Positions 14,182 through 24,184 of a DNA stretch of 25,742 nucleotides are shown here, one piece after another. The position numbers were made by a program, and so were the translations under genes. The notes beneath the pieces are model-generated. The model saw nothing but the letters and a program-made list of their open reading frames with translations. It made no database searches and was not told the origin of the DNA. How positions within the stretch are numbered: position 1 is the first letter of the stretch; the number at the start of each line of letters is the position of its first letter. Origin of the DNA: an uncultured Oscillospiraceae bacterium (GTDB taxonomy: Bacteria > Bacillota > Clostridia > Oscillospirales > Acutalibacteraceae). Where the stretch lies: assembly GCA_900545625.1 (NCBI GenBank), contig UQZS01000023.1:1-25742 (forward strand). The letters run 5' to 3'.

Positions 14182-14712
14182 ATGAAAGAAAAATTCCGAA
14201 AAGATTTGCGGCTGCCCGGCTACGATTACGCGCAACAAGGCAGCTACTTTGTGACAGTTTGCACAAACTTTAAGCAGGATCTGTTGATCAAAAAATCGAA
14301 CAAACGCGTAGTGGCAGGCTTCCACGCCTGCCAAGAACCATTTTACGAACTAACGGAAATCGGTGGAGAAGTCGAAAAAACACTTCAATACATTCACGAA
14401 CATTACGATGGGGTTTCGGTCGATAAATATTGCATCATGCCGAACCACGTGCATATTCTTTTTTCTTTGCAAGCACCCGAGTCCGAGACAGGCAGGCATG
14501 GAAGCCTGCCACTACGCGATGTGGTTGGTAGGTTAAAATCTTATACAACCAAACAGTATAGAAGCATAATCAACCAGCCCAAAGCAATTCTTTGGCAGCG
14601 AAACTATTATGAACACGTGATTCGTAACGATGAGGACTATGCTGAAAAGTGGCGATATATCGACGAAAATCCTCATCGTCGCCGCTTGTTGAAACATAAA
14701 ATCGGCTCTTGA
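14182..14712 (+). CDS. RAYT: REP-associated tyrosine transposase (Y1 family)
   Basis: The 176-residue protein is a Y1 HUH-type single-strand transposase of the REP-associated group. Visible motifs are [18 protein letters not shown] (11-28), MPNHVHILF with the HUH histidines 89 and 91, and the catalytic-tyrosine region [16 protein letters not shown] (138-153), ending with YIDENP. Such enzymes recognise and cut GTAG-plus-hairpin REP sequences. Two such units lie inside this gene, encoding the loops near residues 43-52 and 104-112. ATG 14182 follows GGGGGA. The gene sits between the T-box terminator and valS, so it should be transcribed only when tRNA-Val is uncharged. All motifs look intact. 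Confidence 0.87.
   Translation: MKEKFRKDLRLPGYDYAQQGSYFVTVCTNFKQDLLIKKSNKRVVAGFHACQEPFYELTEIGGEVEKTLQYIHEHYDGVSVDKYCIMPNHVHILFSLQAPESETGRHGSLPLRDVVGRLKSYTTKQYRSIINQPKAILWQRNYYEHVIRNDEDYAEKWRYIDENPHRRRLLKHKIGS
14305..14333 (+). repeat. REP-like element inside the RAYT gene, forward
   Basis: A GTAG tetranucleotide (14308-14311) is followed by an 8-bp hairpin, TGGCAGGC (14312-14319), six-base loop, GCCTGCCA (14326-14333). This is the classic REP layout. It encodes the loop VVAGFHACQ of the transposase. Confidence 0.7.
14491..14518 (-). repeat. REP-like element inside the RAYT gene, inverted
   Basis: The reverse complement of this 28-base unit matches 14305-14332 at 27 of 28 positions. GTAG reads on the minus strand at 14515-14512, followed by a hairpin with a 7-bp stem. 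Together the two form an inverted pair about 160 bases apart, like a BIME, and the second encodes [10 protein letters not shown]. Confidence 0.7.
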
Positions 14713-14744
14713 AAAGCCAGTACAGTTATACGAAGGAGACACCA

Positions 14745-17381
14745 ATGCGCAAAGAACTGGAAAAACAGTACAATCCCAAAAATGTCGAGGATCGCACCTA
14801 TCAGATGTGGCTCGACAAAAACTATTTCCATGCCAAGCGCGAAGCGGGCAAAAAGACCTATACCATCGTGATCCCGCCACCCAACATCACGGGGCAACTG
14901 CACATGGGCCACGCGCTCGACAATACGCTGCAGGATATCCTGATCCGCTATCACCGCATGGCGGGATACGATACGCTTTGGGTGCCCGGCACGGATCACG
15001 CTTCGATCGCGACCGAAGCAAAGATCGTCGAGGCGATGAAAAAAGAGGGGCTTACCAAAGAACAGATCGGGCGCGAAAAGTTTTTGGAGCGCGCCTGGGC
15101 TTGGAAAAAACAGTACGGCGGGCGCATCATCGAGCAGCTTAAGAAGCTCGGTTCTTCGTGCGACTGGGAACGTGAACGCTTCACGCTCGACGAGGGCTGC
15201 AGCAAGGCGGTCAATGAGGTGTTCTGCAACCTCTATGAAAAGGGACTCATCTACCGCGGCGAGCGTATCATCAACTGGTGCCCGCACTGCTTAACGTCGA
15301 TTTCCGACGCTGAGGTCGAGTATGAGGAGCAGGCAGGGCATTTCTGGCATCTGCGCTATCCCTTCAAAGACGGCAGCGGCTACTTGGAGCTTGCGACCAC
15401 GCGCCCGGAAACGCTTCTGGGCGATACGGCCGTCGCCGTGAACCCGAAGGATGAGCGCTACCGCGATGCCGTCGGCAAAACGCTGATCTTGCCGCTGGTG
15501 CATCGTGAGATCCCCGTTGTCGCCGACGACTATGTGGAAATGGATTTCGGGACGGGCGTTGTGAAGATCACGCCTGCGCACGACCCGAACGACTTTGAGG
15601 TCGGGCTGCGCCATGATCTGCCCGTCATCAACGTTCTGACCCCCGACGCAAAGATCACCGACGACTATCCTGCCTATGCCGGGATGGATCGCTACGAAGC
15701 GCGCAAGGCGATCGTCCGTGACCTCGAAGTCGAAGGGGCGCTTGTGGAGATCGAGGATTACAGCCACAATGTCGGCACCTGCTACCGCTGCGGCACAACG
15801 GTCGAACCGCGCGTGTCCAAGCAGTGGTTTGTCAAAATGAAGCCCCTCGCAGGCCCCGCCATTGACGCGGTCAAAAACGGCGATACAAAATTTGTCCCGC
15901 AGCGGTTTGAAAAGGTCTATTTCCATTGGCTCGAAAATATCCGCGACTGGTGCATCTCCCGCCAGCTCTGGTGGGGGCACCGCATCCCCGCGTGGTACTG
16001 CGCCGACTGCGGCGAGATCACGGTCTCGCGTACCGCGCCTGACGCTTGTGCGCACTGCGGCGGCACGCGTTTGGAGCAGGATCCTGACACGCTTGACACC
16101 TGGTTCTCCTCCGCGCTGTGGCCGTTCTCGACGCTTGGCTGGCCTGAGCAGACCGAGGATTACAAGCATTACTACCCTACCAATACACTTGTGACGGGCT
16201 ATGACATCATCCCGTTCTGGGTCATGCGTATGATGTTCTCCGGGCTCGAGCAGACAGGGCGGGTGCCGTTTGACACCGTGCTTATCCACGGCCTTGTACG
16301 GGACGCACAGGGCAGAAAAATGTCGAAGTCCTTGGGCAACGGCATTGATCCGCTGGAGGTCATCGATCAATACGGTGCGGATGCGCTGCGCTTTACGCTT
16401 GCGACGGGCAACAGCCCCGGCAACGACATGCGCTTTTCCGACACGCGCGTGGAGGCAAGCCGCAACTTTGCCAATAAGATCTGGAACGCCGCGCGTTTCA
16501 TCCTGATGAATTTGTCCGATGACGAGCCCGCGCCGCATATCCCGGAAAACCTCGCGCTTGAGGATAAGTGGATCCTGAGCCGTTTCAACGCGCTTGCCGA
16601 GGGCGTGACGGACGCACTCGAAAAGTATGAGCTGGGCATGGCGGTGCAGAAGCTTTACGACTTCATCTGGGATGTGTTCTGCGACTGGTATATCGAGATT
16701 GCCAAGATCCGCCTGAATGGTTCGGACGAAGCGGCAAAGCAGACCGTCAAGGCGGTGCTCGTGTATGTGATGTCCAACACGCTCAAACTCCTGCACCCGT
16801 TTATGCCGTTTATCACCGAAGAGATCTGGCAGGCGCTGCCGCACACGGGTGAGAGCATCATGATCTCCGAATGGGTGACGGGGGACGACGCATTGCGCTT
16901 TTCTGCGGAAGAGGAGGAGATGGAGCGCATCATGTCGGCGATCAAGGCCGTGCGCAACCGCCGTGCGGAAATGAACGTCGCACCTTCAAAGAAAGCGAAG
17001 ATCTTTATCGAAACGGCATATGCCGATACGTTCGAAAAAGGCAAAGTGTTTTTTGAGCGTCTGGCATCTGCAAGCGAGGTTGAGGTCGGCGCAAAGTTTG
17101 ACGATATGGACGATGCGGTCTCTATCATAACCGAAAGCGCCCGTATGTATATCCCGATGGCTGAGCTTGTGGACTTCCAAGCGGAGATAGCGCGGCTGCA
17201 AAGGGAAAAAGCCGGCGTTGAAAAGGAACTCGCCATGGTCAACGGCAAACTTTCCAACGAAAACTTTGTTTCGAAAGCACCTGCCGCCGTTGTCGAAGGG
17301 CAGCGGCAGGCGAAAGCAAGGCTTGAAGAAAAGCTCGCACTGTTAGACGAGAGCTTGCAAAATCTCGAAAAACGCATGTGA
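14745..17381 (+). CDS. valS: Valyl-tRNA synthetase
   Basis: The 878-residue enzyme attaches valine to tRNA-Val in the cytosol. Class I signatures are visible: [15 protein letters not shown] with HMGH at 53-56, and KMSKS at 525-529 ([14 protein letters not shown]). The editing domain contains [15 protein letters not shown] and [19 protein letters not shown]. The C-terminal ~70 residues form the coiled coil typical of ValRS ([17 protein letters not shown]). Length and motif order are normal. ATG 14745 has AAGGAGA a few bases upstream. Control by tRNA charging is expected through the T-box leader at 13918-14165, now about 580 bases away because of the transposase gene. Confidence 0.97.
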   Translation: MRKELEKQYNPKNVEDRTYQMWLDKNYFHAKREAGKKTYTIVIPPPNITGQLHMGHALDNTLQDILIRYHRMAGYDTLWVPGTDHASIATEAKIVEAMKKEGLTKEQIGREKFLERAWAWKKQYGGRIIEQLKKLGSSCDWERERFTLDEGCSKAVNEVFCNLYEKGLIYRGERIINWCPHCLTSISDAEVEYEEQAGHFWHLRYPFKDGSGYLELATTRPETLLGDTAVAVNPKDERYRDAVGKTLILPLVHREIPVVADDYVEMDFGTGVVKITPAHDPNDFEVGLRHDLPVINVLTPDAKITDDYPAYAGMDRYEARKAIVRDLEVEGALVEIEDYSHNVGTCYRCGTTVEPRVSKQWFVKMKPLAGPAIDAVKNGDTKFVPQRFEKVYFHWLENIRDWCISRQLWWGHRIPAWYCADCGEITVSRTAPDACAHCGGTRLEQDPDTLDTWFSSALWPFSTLGWPEQTEDYKHYYPTNTLVTGYDIIPFWVMRMMFSGLEQTGRVPFDTVLIHGLVRDAQGRKMSKSLGNGIDPLEVIDQYGADALRFTLATGNSPGNDMRFSDTRVEASRNFANKIWNAARFILMNLSDDEPAPHIPENLALEDKWILSRFNALAEGVTDALEKYELGMAVQKLYDFIWDVFCDWYIEIAKIRLNGSDEAAKQTVKAVLVYVMSNTLKLLHPFMPFITEEIWQALPHTGESIMISEWVTGDDALRFSAEEEEMERIMSAIKAVRNRRAEMNVAPSKKAKIFIETAYADTFEKGKVFFERLASASEVEVGAKFDDMDDAVSIITESARMYIPMAELVDFQAEIARLQREKAGVEKELAMVNGKLSNENFVSKAPAAVVEGQRQAKARLEEKLALLDESLQNLEKRM

Positions 17382-17534
17382 CCGCTATGGAGCGGCCGCG
17401 GCGCTGCGCATGTGCGTTTCTTGCGGAATTCTTAAGAAGTATCCTGTAAAATTTAACCGATTTTAAGCTTTTCGTTTACGGATTTGTAATCCGGGGGAGA
17501 TACAATACAGGCGAATCAAATGAGGAGGCCGCCT

Positions 17535-18362
17535 ATGAACCTGCTGGTCACATTGGATTCCAATTATGTTTATCCGCTGTGCGTGATGCTGCGCTCGCTG
17601 GTGCGCACACACCCGCGCGTTTCGTTTGACGTGTATGTGGCGTATGCGCATCTTACCGACAGCGATTTCAAGACCATCGGCGATGCGCTGGAAGGCAGCG
17701 GCAGCCGCGTAATGGGTATCCGTGTGCCGGACACGCTGTTTGACGGCGCGCCGCACTCCAAACGTTTGACAAAGGCGGCGTATTACCGCCTGTTCGCATC
17801 GGAATACCTGCCGAAAACGGTGGATCGGGTGCTCTATATCGACCCCGATACGTATTTCCTTAAGGATATTTCCGAATTTTATAACATCGATTTCGGCGAT
17901 GCATTTTACGCGGGATGCACGCACAACAACCTGTTTTATCACGTCCTGAATGTTGTGCGGCTGCATCTGCCGTCAAATGCCGTGTATTTAAACTCAGGCG
18001 TCCTGATGATCAATGTGCAGGCGCTTCGTTCGTTCTTTTCTCCGAACGAAGTGTTCCGATATATAGAAAAGAAAGGCACATTTTTGTTCTTTGCCGATCA
18101 GGACGTGCTCAACGCCTTGTATTACGACCGCATCCTTGCGCTGGATGCCGCATATTATAATCTGGACGAGCCATGCTTTAAGCGTATGGTCAAACGTATG
18201 GGTGAAGCGGCTGCGCATGATTTTGTTCGGGCAAATACCTGTATTTTGCACTATGACGGGAAATATAAACCGTGGAAAGCGGATTACAAGGGGAGCTTAG
18301 GGGATTACTATCCCGACTGGGCGCGCAAAGGGGAAACGATTTGTGCGAAAGCGGGGCTGTAA
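17535..18362 (+). CDS. Glycosyltransferase family 8
   Basis: The 275-residue protein is a GT-A-fold retaining glycosyltransferase. It starts with MNLLVTLDSNYVYPL, typical of GT8, carries the metal-binding DxD in LYIDPDTYFLKD (Asp103, Asp105), then YLNSGVLMINVQALR and ADQDVLNALYYD, and ends with LHYDGKYKPW, whose His is a usual metal ligand. It probably transfers glucose or galactose from a UDP-sugar onto a cell-surface polysaccharide or lipid. ATG 17535 follows GAGGAGG by five bases. The next gene overlaps its end, so they are co-transcribed. Confidence 0.9.
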   Translation: MNLLVTLDSNYVYPLCVMLRSLVRTHPRVSFDVYVAYAHLTDSDFKTIGDALEGSGSRVMGIRVPDTLFDGAPHSKRLTKAAYYRLFASEYLPKTVDRVLYIDPDTYFLKDISEFYNIDFGDAFYAGCTHNNLFYHVLNVVRLHLPSNAVYLNSGVLMINVQALRSFFSPNEVFRYIEKKGTFLFFADQDVLNALYYDRILALDAAYYNLDEPCFKRMVKRMGEAAAHDFVRANTCILHYDGKYKPWKADYKGSLGDYYPDWARKGETICAKAGL

Positions 18363-19095
18363 GCTCGTGAAAGAACGGGAAAGCACAAAAAAAACACATT
18401 GGGTACGTCTGCGAAAATTCCTGCCGATCGTGCTGCCGATCGTGATTTTGCTCGGGATTTCGGCGGCGCTGTACGCGACGTTCGGCCGCGAGCTGCTCAC
18501 CATGGTCAAAGAGCCGCAGATCTTCAAAGCATGGCTCGACGGCTTCGGCGCGTGGGGCGAGGTGATTTTTGTCTTCCTGCGCATCACGCAGGTCGCATTC
18601 AAGTATCTGCCCTCCGAGCCGTTTGAGGTCGCTTCCGGCTATGCGTTCGGCGTTTGGGGCGGGCTTTTGTGGTGTACGATCGGCACCCAGATCGGCAGCG
18701 TGATTATTTTGCTGTTGACCCGGAAATTCGGGATGCGCTTTGTGTCGTATTTCATTGATCCTGAGCGCCTTACGGGCTTTTCCTTTCTGAAACAGAAAAC
18801 GCGCCGCCGCACGCTCCTGTTCATCATTTATTTGATCCCCGGTGCGCCGAAAGACATTTTGACCTATTTTGTGGGCTTAACGGACATCCGTGTTTCGGAA
18901 TATCTGCTCATCTCTACCGTAGCGCGTATTCCTTCCATTATCACGTCCACGATCTGCGGCGCATATTTTGGGGAAAAGAACTATCTTGCGGCGGCTTTGG
19001 TTTACGGCATAACGCTTTTAATGACCGCTGCGGGCGTGGTTTTGTACCGCTACATTCAGAAAAAGCATACCGCTGCCGCGTCGAACACCGATTGA
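18343..19095 (+). CDS. TVP38/TMEM64-family membrane protein (VTT domain)
   Basis: The 250-residue inner-membrane protein has a strongly basic N-terminus, a first membrane helix (FLPIVLPIVILLGISAALYATF) and a VTT/DedA-like core: AFKYLPSEPFEVASGYAFG, GTQIGSVIILLLTRKFG, IIYLIPGAPKDILTYFVGLT. It finishes with two more helices. Members of this superfamily are thought to move or scramble lipids. GTG 18343 has AAAGGGG nine bases upstream and overlaps the glycosyltransferase gene by 20 bases; GTG 18367 is the alternative. Pairing with a glycosyltransferase suggests work on envelope glycolipids, as inference. Confidence 0.85.
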   Translation: MRKRGCKLVKERESTKKTHWVRLRKFLPIVLPIVILLGISAALYATFGRELLTMVKEPQIFKAWLDGFGAWGEVIFVFLRITQVAFKYLPSEPFEVASGYAFGVWGGLLWCTIGTQIGSVIILLLTRKFGMRFVSYFIDPERLTGFSFLKQKTRRRTLLFIIYLIPGAPKDILTYFVGLTDIRVSEYLLISTVARIPSIITSTICGAYFGEKNYLAAALVYGITLLMTAAGVVLYRYIQKKHTAAASNTD

Positions 19096-19120
19096 CAACC
19101 GACGGGAATTATACTAAAAT
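19092..19120 (+). promoter_or_regulatory. Promoter of rnpB
   Basis: TTGACA (19092-19097) and TAAAAT (19115-19120) are spaced by 17 bases. The predicted start falls at the first base of RNase P RNA, seven bases downstream. Confidence 0.88.
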
Positions 19121-19126
19121 ACGTTT

Positions 19127-19455
19127 GTGAGTAGGCTGAGCAATTGCGCACGCGCAAGCGTGTGAGGAAAGTCCGAGCATCACACAGCAGGGTAACGGCT
19201 AACAGCCGCCGAGGGCGACCTTAGGGAAAGTGCATAGAGAGATACCGCCGCTTTTGCGGTAAGGGTGGAAAGGCGAGGTAAGAGCTCACCGGCGTGCAGG
19301 TGACTGTACGGCCAAGTAAACCCTACCCGATGCAACATCGACCGAAGTTGTCAGCTGGGCAGATACTTCGACGGATGGCTTCAGCGTATCGGCAACGGTG
19401 CGCGCAGATAGATAATTGCTTTAAACGACAGAACTCGGCTTACAGGCCTACTCAC
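19127..19455 (+). ncRNA. rnpB: RNase P RNA, class A
   Basis: The outer ends GTGAGTAGGC (19127-19136) and GCCTACTCAC (19446-19455) form helix P1. The conserved GAGGAAAGTCCGAGC follows near 19164, and the ACAGAA box with CTCGGCTTACAGGCC closes the molecule. The 329-base length is normal for bacterial class A. The RNA is the catalytic subunit that trims 5' leaders from pre-tRNAs. A T-rich stretch (ATTTTCTTTT) just after P1 may end transcription. Confidence 0.95.
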
Positions 19456-19496
19456 ATTTTCTTTTGCGCCTCATACAATGCTATGGGGTGATTTTA

Positions 19497-19832
19497 ATGT
19501 TGGAGACCTTTTTCGGTGCGGTGTTCGTGGGACTTGTGGTGTTCGGGCTGCTGGCGCTGTGCTACGCGATCATGCTCAAGGTGATGCTCCCGAAGCGCAA
19601 ATACGGGTACTACATAGTGATTCCGGCGCGGCGGTGCGACAGCGACGTGACCGCTGCGGCATATGCCGCGCGTATGAAAATGCATCTTATCGGCGACGAG
19701 GCCTACGGCAGCGTCGTGGTGCTCGACTGCGGCATGGAGGAAAAGCAGCGCCTGAACTGCCTGAACGTCTGCCGCGAGACGAACGGCATATACCTCTGCG
19801 ATTTCGAGGAATTCGAGGAATTGGCAAAATGA
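19497..19832 (+). CDS. Small single-pass membrane protein of unknown function
   Basis: The 111-residue protein begins with a membrane helix (TFFGAVFVGLVVFGLLALCYAIMLKVML), then PKRK as a cytoplasmic anchor and a soluble domain of about 75 residues (YIVIPARRCDSDVTAAAYAARMKMHLIGD...VVVLDCGMEEKQRLNCLNVC). ATG 19497 follows GGGGTGAT. It overlaps recD2 by four bases (ATGA), so the two are translationally coupled. I do not know the family; the soluble part alternates strands and helices like a small alpha/beta domain. Confidence 0.75.
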   Translation: MLETFFGAVFVGLVVFGLLALCYAIMLKVMLPKRKYGYYIVIPARRCDSDVTAAAYAARMKMHLIGDEAYGSVVVLDCGMEEKQRLNCLNVCRETNGIYLCDFEEFEELAK

Positions 19833-22042
19833 GCGAGGAACAGAATGCGGAGCGGCTGAACGGTACGGTGGAGGACATCCGCTTTCGCAATGAACAAAAC
19901 GGATATACGGTGCTGGAGATCGGCTGTGACGACGAGCTCGTCACGGCCGTTGGCACGTTTTCCGATATCTCCGTCGGTGAAACGGTGCGCCTTTCCGGCG
20001 CGTGGGTCTATCACCCGACGTTCGGGCGGCAGTTCAAGGTCGAAGCGTTCGAGCGCGAAATGCCTGCGACCGCCGAGCAGCTTTACAATTACCTTGCCGC
20101 GGGCGCGGTCAAGGGGATCGGGCCCGCGACTGCGGAAAAGATCGTCAAAAAATTCGGTGAGCAGACCTTTGATATTCTCGAAAACGAGCCGGAAAGTCTG
20201 GCGACGATTAAGGGTATATCCCTTGATAAAGCAAAAAAGATACAGGAGAATTTCAAAAAGCAATTTGCCGTGCGCAGCGTCATGCTCGCACTTGAGGGGT
20301 ACGGCATGTCCCCGCGCGAATGCATCGCCGCCTATGAGGCATTCGGTTCGAACGCCGTGGCGCGTATTCTTGAAAACCCGTTTGCGCTTTGCAACGGGGA
20401 AACCGGGATCGGCTTTGAGCGCGCGGAAACGATCGCCGCGGCGCTCCCAAATCCGCCTGCGTCACATTTGCGCGTGCAGGCGGGGATCGTATATATCGTG
20501 CGCCAAAATCTGTATTCCAACGGTCATACCTGTATCCCGCGCGAAAAGCTCTTGTCTATCGCCGCAGCGTATCTTGAAACCAATACAGATACCATAGATA
20601 TCCAGCTTGACGCACTCATAGAAGCGCGCAGCCTTGTGCAGCGCGAACTCGGCGGACGGGAGTTTGTTTTTTTAACGAGCGCCTATAACGACGAAAAGAC
20701 CATCAGCGACCGCATCAAAATCTTGCTGCGCTTCCCGCCGCCGCAGTCCGAGACGCTCGAACAGGACATTGCCGACATTGAACGCGAAAACGGCATCTCC
20801 TATGCCGAGACCCAGCGCGAAGCCATCCGCACGGCGGTCGAACGCGGCCTTCTGATCCTTACGGGCGGCCCCGGCACAGGCAAAACGACAGCGCTCAAAG
20901 GCATTTTGCAGTTGTTCGAACGGCAGGGCCTGGACATCGCGCTCGCCGCCCCTACGGGCCGTGCCGCCAAGCGCATGACGGAGCTTACCGGGCGCGACGC
21001 AAAAACCATGCACCGTCTTTTGGAAGTCGAATGGGACGAGCATGATAACCCCGTATTCAAACGGGGCTTACGCAATCCGCTCGAGTGCGAGGTCCTCATT
21101 CTCGACGAGCTTTCCATGGTGGATATCCACCTGTTTGCAAGCCTTTTGCAAGCCTTGCCGTTCGGCTGCCGCTTGATTATGGTCGGCGATGCCGACCAGC
21201 TCCCGCCCGTGGGCGCAGGAAACGTGCTCGCGGATCTGATCGGCAGCGGGCTTTTGCCTGTGGTCTGCCTGACTGAGGTGTTCCGTCAGGCGATGGACAG
21301 CCTCATCGTCACAAACGCCCACCGCATCGTCGGCGGCGAAATGCCGGTTCTCGACCGCAAGGACGGCGACTTTTTCCTCTTGGAGCGAACGAATCCTTAT
21401 GCGGCGGCAAAGACGGTCTCCGAGCTTGTTTCCAAGCGCCTGCCGCAGGCATACGGGCTTTCTCCGACGGAGGATATTCAGGTGCTCTGCCCCTCCAAAA
21501 AAGGCGAGGTCGGAACGGTGCACCTCAATACGCTTTTGCAGAACAGTGTCAATCCGCCGGATGAGAAAAAAACGGAACTCACGGTCGGCTTCCGCACCTT
21601 CCGCATGGGCGATAAGGTCATGCAGACAAAAAACAACTACGACGTGATTTGGGAAAAAGCGGACGGTGAAACGGGCGAGGGGATCTTCAACGGCGACATC
21701 GGCGTGATTGAGCAGATCGACCTGCGCGCCGAGACCGCACGCATCCGCTTTGACGACCGCACCGTGGTCGCCGCAAAGGAACAGCTTGTTGAAATGGAGC
21801 TTGCCTACGCTGTCACGGTGCACAAGAGCCAGGGCAGCGAATTTCCGGCGGTCATCATTCCCGTCGTTTCGGTGCTGCCGAATCTTTGCTATCGCAATTT
21901 GCTGTATACTGCCGTCACACGCGCCAAAAAGCTTCTGATTTTGGTCGGCACCGCCGAAGAAGTGGTAAAAATGGTGCACAACGATAAAAAGACGCGGCGG
22001 TATTCCGCACTGCAATATTTCCTGCATGACGAAGTGCAGTAA
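19829..22042 (+). CDS. recD2: RecD2-type ATP-dependent 5'-3' DNA helicase
   Basis: The 737-residue superfamily 1B helicase has an N-terminal OB-like part, helix-hairpin-helix motifs (GAVKGIGPATAEKIVKKFG; TIKGISLDKAKKI), Walker A GGPGTGKT (346-353), DELSMVD (motif II), GDADQLPPVGAG (motif III), AVTVHKSQGSEF and LLYTAVTRAKK (motifs V and VI). RecD2 acts without RecBC and is linked to DNA repair and replication-fork processing. ATG 19829 overlaps the preceding stop as ATGA; the longer reading from 19478 only reads another gene out of frame. A GH2 gene follows after 12 bases. Confidence 0.95.
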   Translation: MSEEQNAERLNGTVEDIRFRNEQNGYTVLEIGCDDELVTAVGTFSDISVGETVRLSGAWVYHPTFGRQFKVEAFEREMPATAEQLYNYLAAGAVKGIGPATAEKIVKKFGEQTFDILENEPESLATIKGISLDKAKKIQENFKKQFAVRSVMLALEGYGMSPRECIAAYEAFGSNAVARILENPFALCNGETGIGFERAETIAAALPNPPASHLRVQAGIVYIVRQNLYSNGHTCIPREKLLSIAAAYLETNTDTIDIQLDALIEARSLVQRELGGREFVFLTSAYNDEKTISDRIKILLRFPPPQSETLEQDIADIERENGISYAETQREAIRTAVERGLLILTGGPGTGKTTALKGILQLFERQGLDIALAAPTGRAAKRMTELTGRDAKTMHRLLEVEWDEHDNPVFKRGLRNPLECEVLILDELSMVDIHLFASLLQALPFGCRLIMVGDADQLPPVGAGNVLADLIGSGLLPVVCLTEVFRQAMDSLIVTNAHRIVGGEMPVLDRKDGDFFLLERTNPYAAAKTVSELVSKRLPQAYGLSPTEDIQVLCPSKKGEVGTVHLNTLLQNSVNPPDEKKTELTVGFRTFRMGDKVMQTKNNYDVIWEKADGETGEGIFNGDIGVIEQIDLRAETARIRFDDRTVVAAKEQLVEMELAYAVTVHKSQGSEFPAVIIPVVSVLPNLCYRNLLYTAVTRAKKLLILVGTAEEVVKMVHNDKKTRRYSALQYFLHDEVQ

Positions 22043-22054
22043 GGGGAGAAAGCT

Positions 22055-24115
22055 ATGCGTGAAGTGATACCGTTGATGCAAAATTGGGAATTCGGCTTCG
22101 GAGATATGCCGCACGAAACGGACGCGGCGGCATGGGAACCCATATGCCTGCCGCACACGTGGAACAATTCGGACGGGCAGGACGGCGGCGGGGATTACCG
22201 CCGCGGCAAGGGCTTCTATCGCCGCGTGTTTTCCCTGGAAAAGGACGAGCAAAAAGCATACTTTATCGAATTCTTAGGCGTGAATAGCGTTGCGGATGTG
22301 TACCTGAACGGCACGCACCTCGGGCAGCACCGCGGGGGCTACACCCGTTTTCGCTTTGAATTGACAGATCACCTGCGCACGGGCGAAAACACCCTGCTTG
22401 TCTGTGCAGACAATTCACCGTTTCCCGATGTGATCCCGCTTACGGCGGACTTTACCTTTTTCGGCGGCATCTACCGAGAGGTCAATTTGATCGTTACGGA
22501 GCGTTCGCATTTTGAACTGCTGGATTTCGGCTCGGACGGCGTCCGGCTTTCTTACCCGAACACTTCGGAAGTTCGTGCATGTGCGGCGCTTTCCGTGGCT
22601 GCAAAGGTGTGTACCGATACGCCTGAAGCCTGTACGGTGCGCGTGCAGGCGCTTTCCCCCGCACCGTTTATGCCATGCGCGGGGATAGAGCATCCCGATT
22701 TTACGCCGCCGAAGGCTGCGCCGCAAATCGTTGCCGAGGCGCGCTTCCCCGTACAAGGCGGCAAAGCCGAAGGAACGCTGTCAATTTCGTCGCCGCATTT
22801 GTGGAACGGCAGGCGCGACCCGTATCTGTACCGCGTCATCTGCATGTTGTATCACGGTGAGACCGCAGTGGACGAGGTGCAGAAGGATATCGGTTTCCGC
22901 TATATCCGGATTCACCCGCGCAAGGGCTTTTTCTTGAACGGTGCATCCTATCCGCTGCGCGGCGTGAACCGTCATCAGGATCGTGAAAATATGGGCTGGG
23001 CGATCACGGAAAACGAGCACGACGAGGATTTTGCACTCCTCTATGAAATGGGCGCAAATGCTGTTCGGTTGGCGCATTATCCGCACCATCCGCATTTTTA
23101 CGATCTTTGTGACCGTTACGGGCTGCCTGTTTGGGCGGAGATCCCCTTTGTAGACCATATCGGCGGCTGCGGCATCTCGCCGCTTGCAACGGACAAAACC
23201 GTTGACGCGGCTGTGACCGCTCGGCAGCTTGAAAACGCCAAGCAGCAGCTCACGGAACTCATTTTGCAGCAGGGACACAGACCCTCGATTTTTTGCTGGA
23301 GCATGGCGAACGAGGTCATGCGTCAATATAAGGCTACGGCGGCAAAGATGCTTGAAAGCCTCAACGCACTCGCCAAAAGTCTTGACCCCACGCGCTATAC
23401 GGCACTTGCCACGAATCACTATGCCGGTGACAAATGGGCGAGCGATATAAAGGGCTGCAATATTTACCCCGGCTGGTATTGGGGCAGTGCGCGGCAGTTC
23501 CCGGCGCAGGCGCTCGCGCATGTTCGGGCGAACCGTTTTCGCGGCGTCGCGGTGTCGGAATACGGTGCGGGCTCGAATGTCTCCCACCACACCGAAACGC
23601 CGCGGCAGCCGAAAAACACCGTGTGTGATTTCCATCCCGAGGAGTGGGCGAATATCGTCCATGAACATGCGCTCCAATACTTTATGTCCAAACGCGCCAA
23701 AAAGCTGTGGGGCACGTTCGTATGGAATATGTTCGACTTTGCCATCGACAGCCGCAATGAGGGCGGAATACCGGGCAGGAACGATAAAGGCCTTGTGACC
23801 TATGACCGCCGCACCAAAAAGGACGCGTATTTCCTGTATCGGGCGTATTGGCGAACGCTGCCTGTGACGTATATCACCTCGCGCCGCTTTACCGAACGCC
23901 GTCAGGAGACGATTTGTGTCAAGGTGTATTCCAACGCGAATACGGTCACGCTTTCCTGCAACGGTATGCAGATCGCCGAAAAAAAGGCATCACAATGCCG
24001 TCAGGCGCATGTGTTCCTGTTTCAAAATGTACCGCTGCAAGCGGGCGAAAATACCGTGACCGCGCGCGGCGATAACGGAGCAGAGGATACCGTCGCCTGG
24101 CATTTGGAGAAGTAA
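22055..24115 (+). CDS. Glycoside hydrolase family 2 (beta-galactosidase-like)
   Basis: The 686-residue enzyme has the GH2 order: a sugar-binding jelly-roll (about 1-155, with FFGGIYREV near its end), an immunoglobulin-like domain (about 155-285), and a TIM barrel opening with GVNRHQDRENMGWAI. The acid/base is Glu420 in WSMANEV and the nucleophile Glu502 in AVSEYGAG. No signal peptide is seen, so it acts inside the cell on imported oligosaccharides. Beta-galactosidase is the first guess; beta-glucuronidase or beta-mannosidase are possible. AAGGGGAG lies before ATG 22055. No sugar transporter or regulator is next to it, and its pairing with recD2 looks incidental. Confidence 0.9.
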   Translation: MREVIPLMQNWEFGFGDMPHETDAAAWEPICLPHTWNNSDGQDGGGDYRRGKGFYRRVFSLEKDEQKAYFIEFLGVNSVADVYLNGTHLGQHRGGYTRFRFELTDHLRTGENTLLVCADNSPFPDVIPLTADFTFFGGIYREVNLIVTERSHFELLDFGSDGVRLSYPNTSEVRACAALSVAAKVCTDTPEACTVRVQALSPAPFMPCAGIEHPDFTPPKAAPQIVAEARFPVQGGKAEGTLSISSPHLWNGRRDPYLYRVICMLYHGETAVDEVQKDIGFRYIRIHPRKGFFLNGASYPLRGVNRHQDRENMGWAITENEHDEDFALLYEMGANAVRLAHYPHHPHFYDLCDRYGLPVWAEIPFVDHIGGCGISPLATDKTVDAAVTARQLENAKQQLTELILQQGHRPSIFCWSMANEVMRQYKATAAKMLESLNALAKSLDPTRYTALATNHYAGDKWASDIKGCNIYPGWYWGSARQFPAQALAHVRANRFRGVAVSEYGAGSNVSHHTETPRQPKNTVCDFHPEEWANIVHEHALQYFMSKRAKKLWGTFVWNMFDFAIDSRNEGGIPGRNDKGLVTYDRRTKKDAYFLYRAYWRTLPVTYITSRRFTERRQETICVKVYSNANTVTLSCNGMQIAEKKASQCRQAHVFLFQNVPLQAGENTVTARGDNGAEDTVAWHLEK

Positions 24116-24124
24116 GAAAAAGCC

Positions 24125-24153
24125 TTGACAACGTTTTTTCGTTCTGCTACAAT
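24125..24153 (+). promoter_or_regulatory. Promoter of the ABC-F leader
   Basis: TTGACA (24125-24130) and TACAAT (24148-24153) are separated by 17 bases, close to consensus. The transcript would start near 24160. Confidence 0.88.
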
Positions 24154-24184
24154 ACCCACGAAGTAAAACAAGGGAGATGAAAGG

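Noticed and set aside
15291..16844. A 517-codon open frame antisense to valS
   Set aside because: valS is certain on the plus strand. Long antisense frames arise from its GC-rich third positions, and the translation shows no domain.
17382..17534. Terminator after valS and promoter before the GT8 gene
   Set aside because: CCGCT-ATGG-AGCGG forms only a short stem without a T-run. A TACAAT at about 17501 has no good -35 partner at the right spacing, so neither is listed.
21068..22252. A 394-codon open frame antisense to recD2 and the GH2 start
   Set aside because: It covers two well-supported genes and has no recognisable motif.
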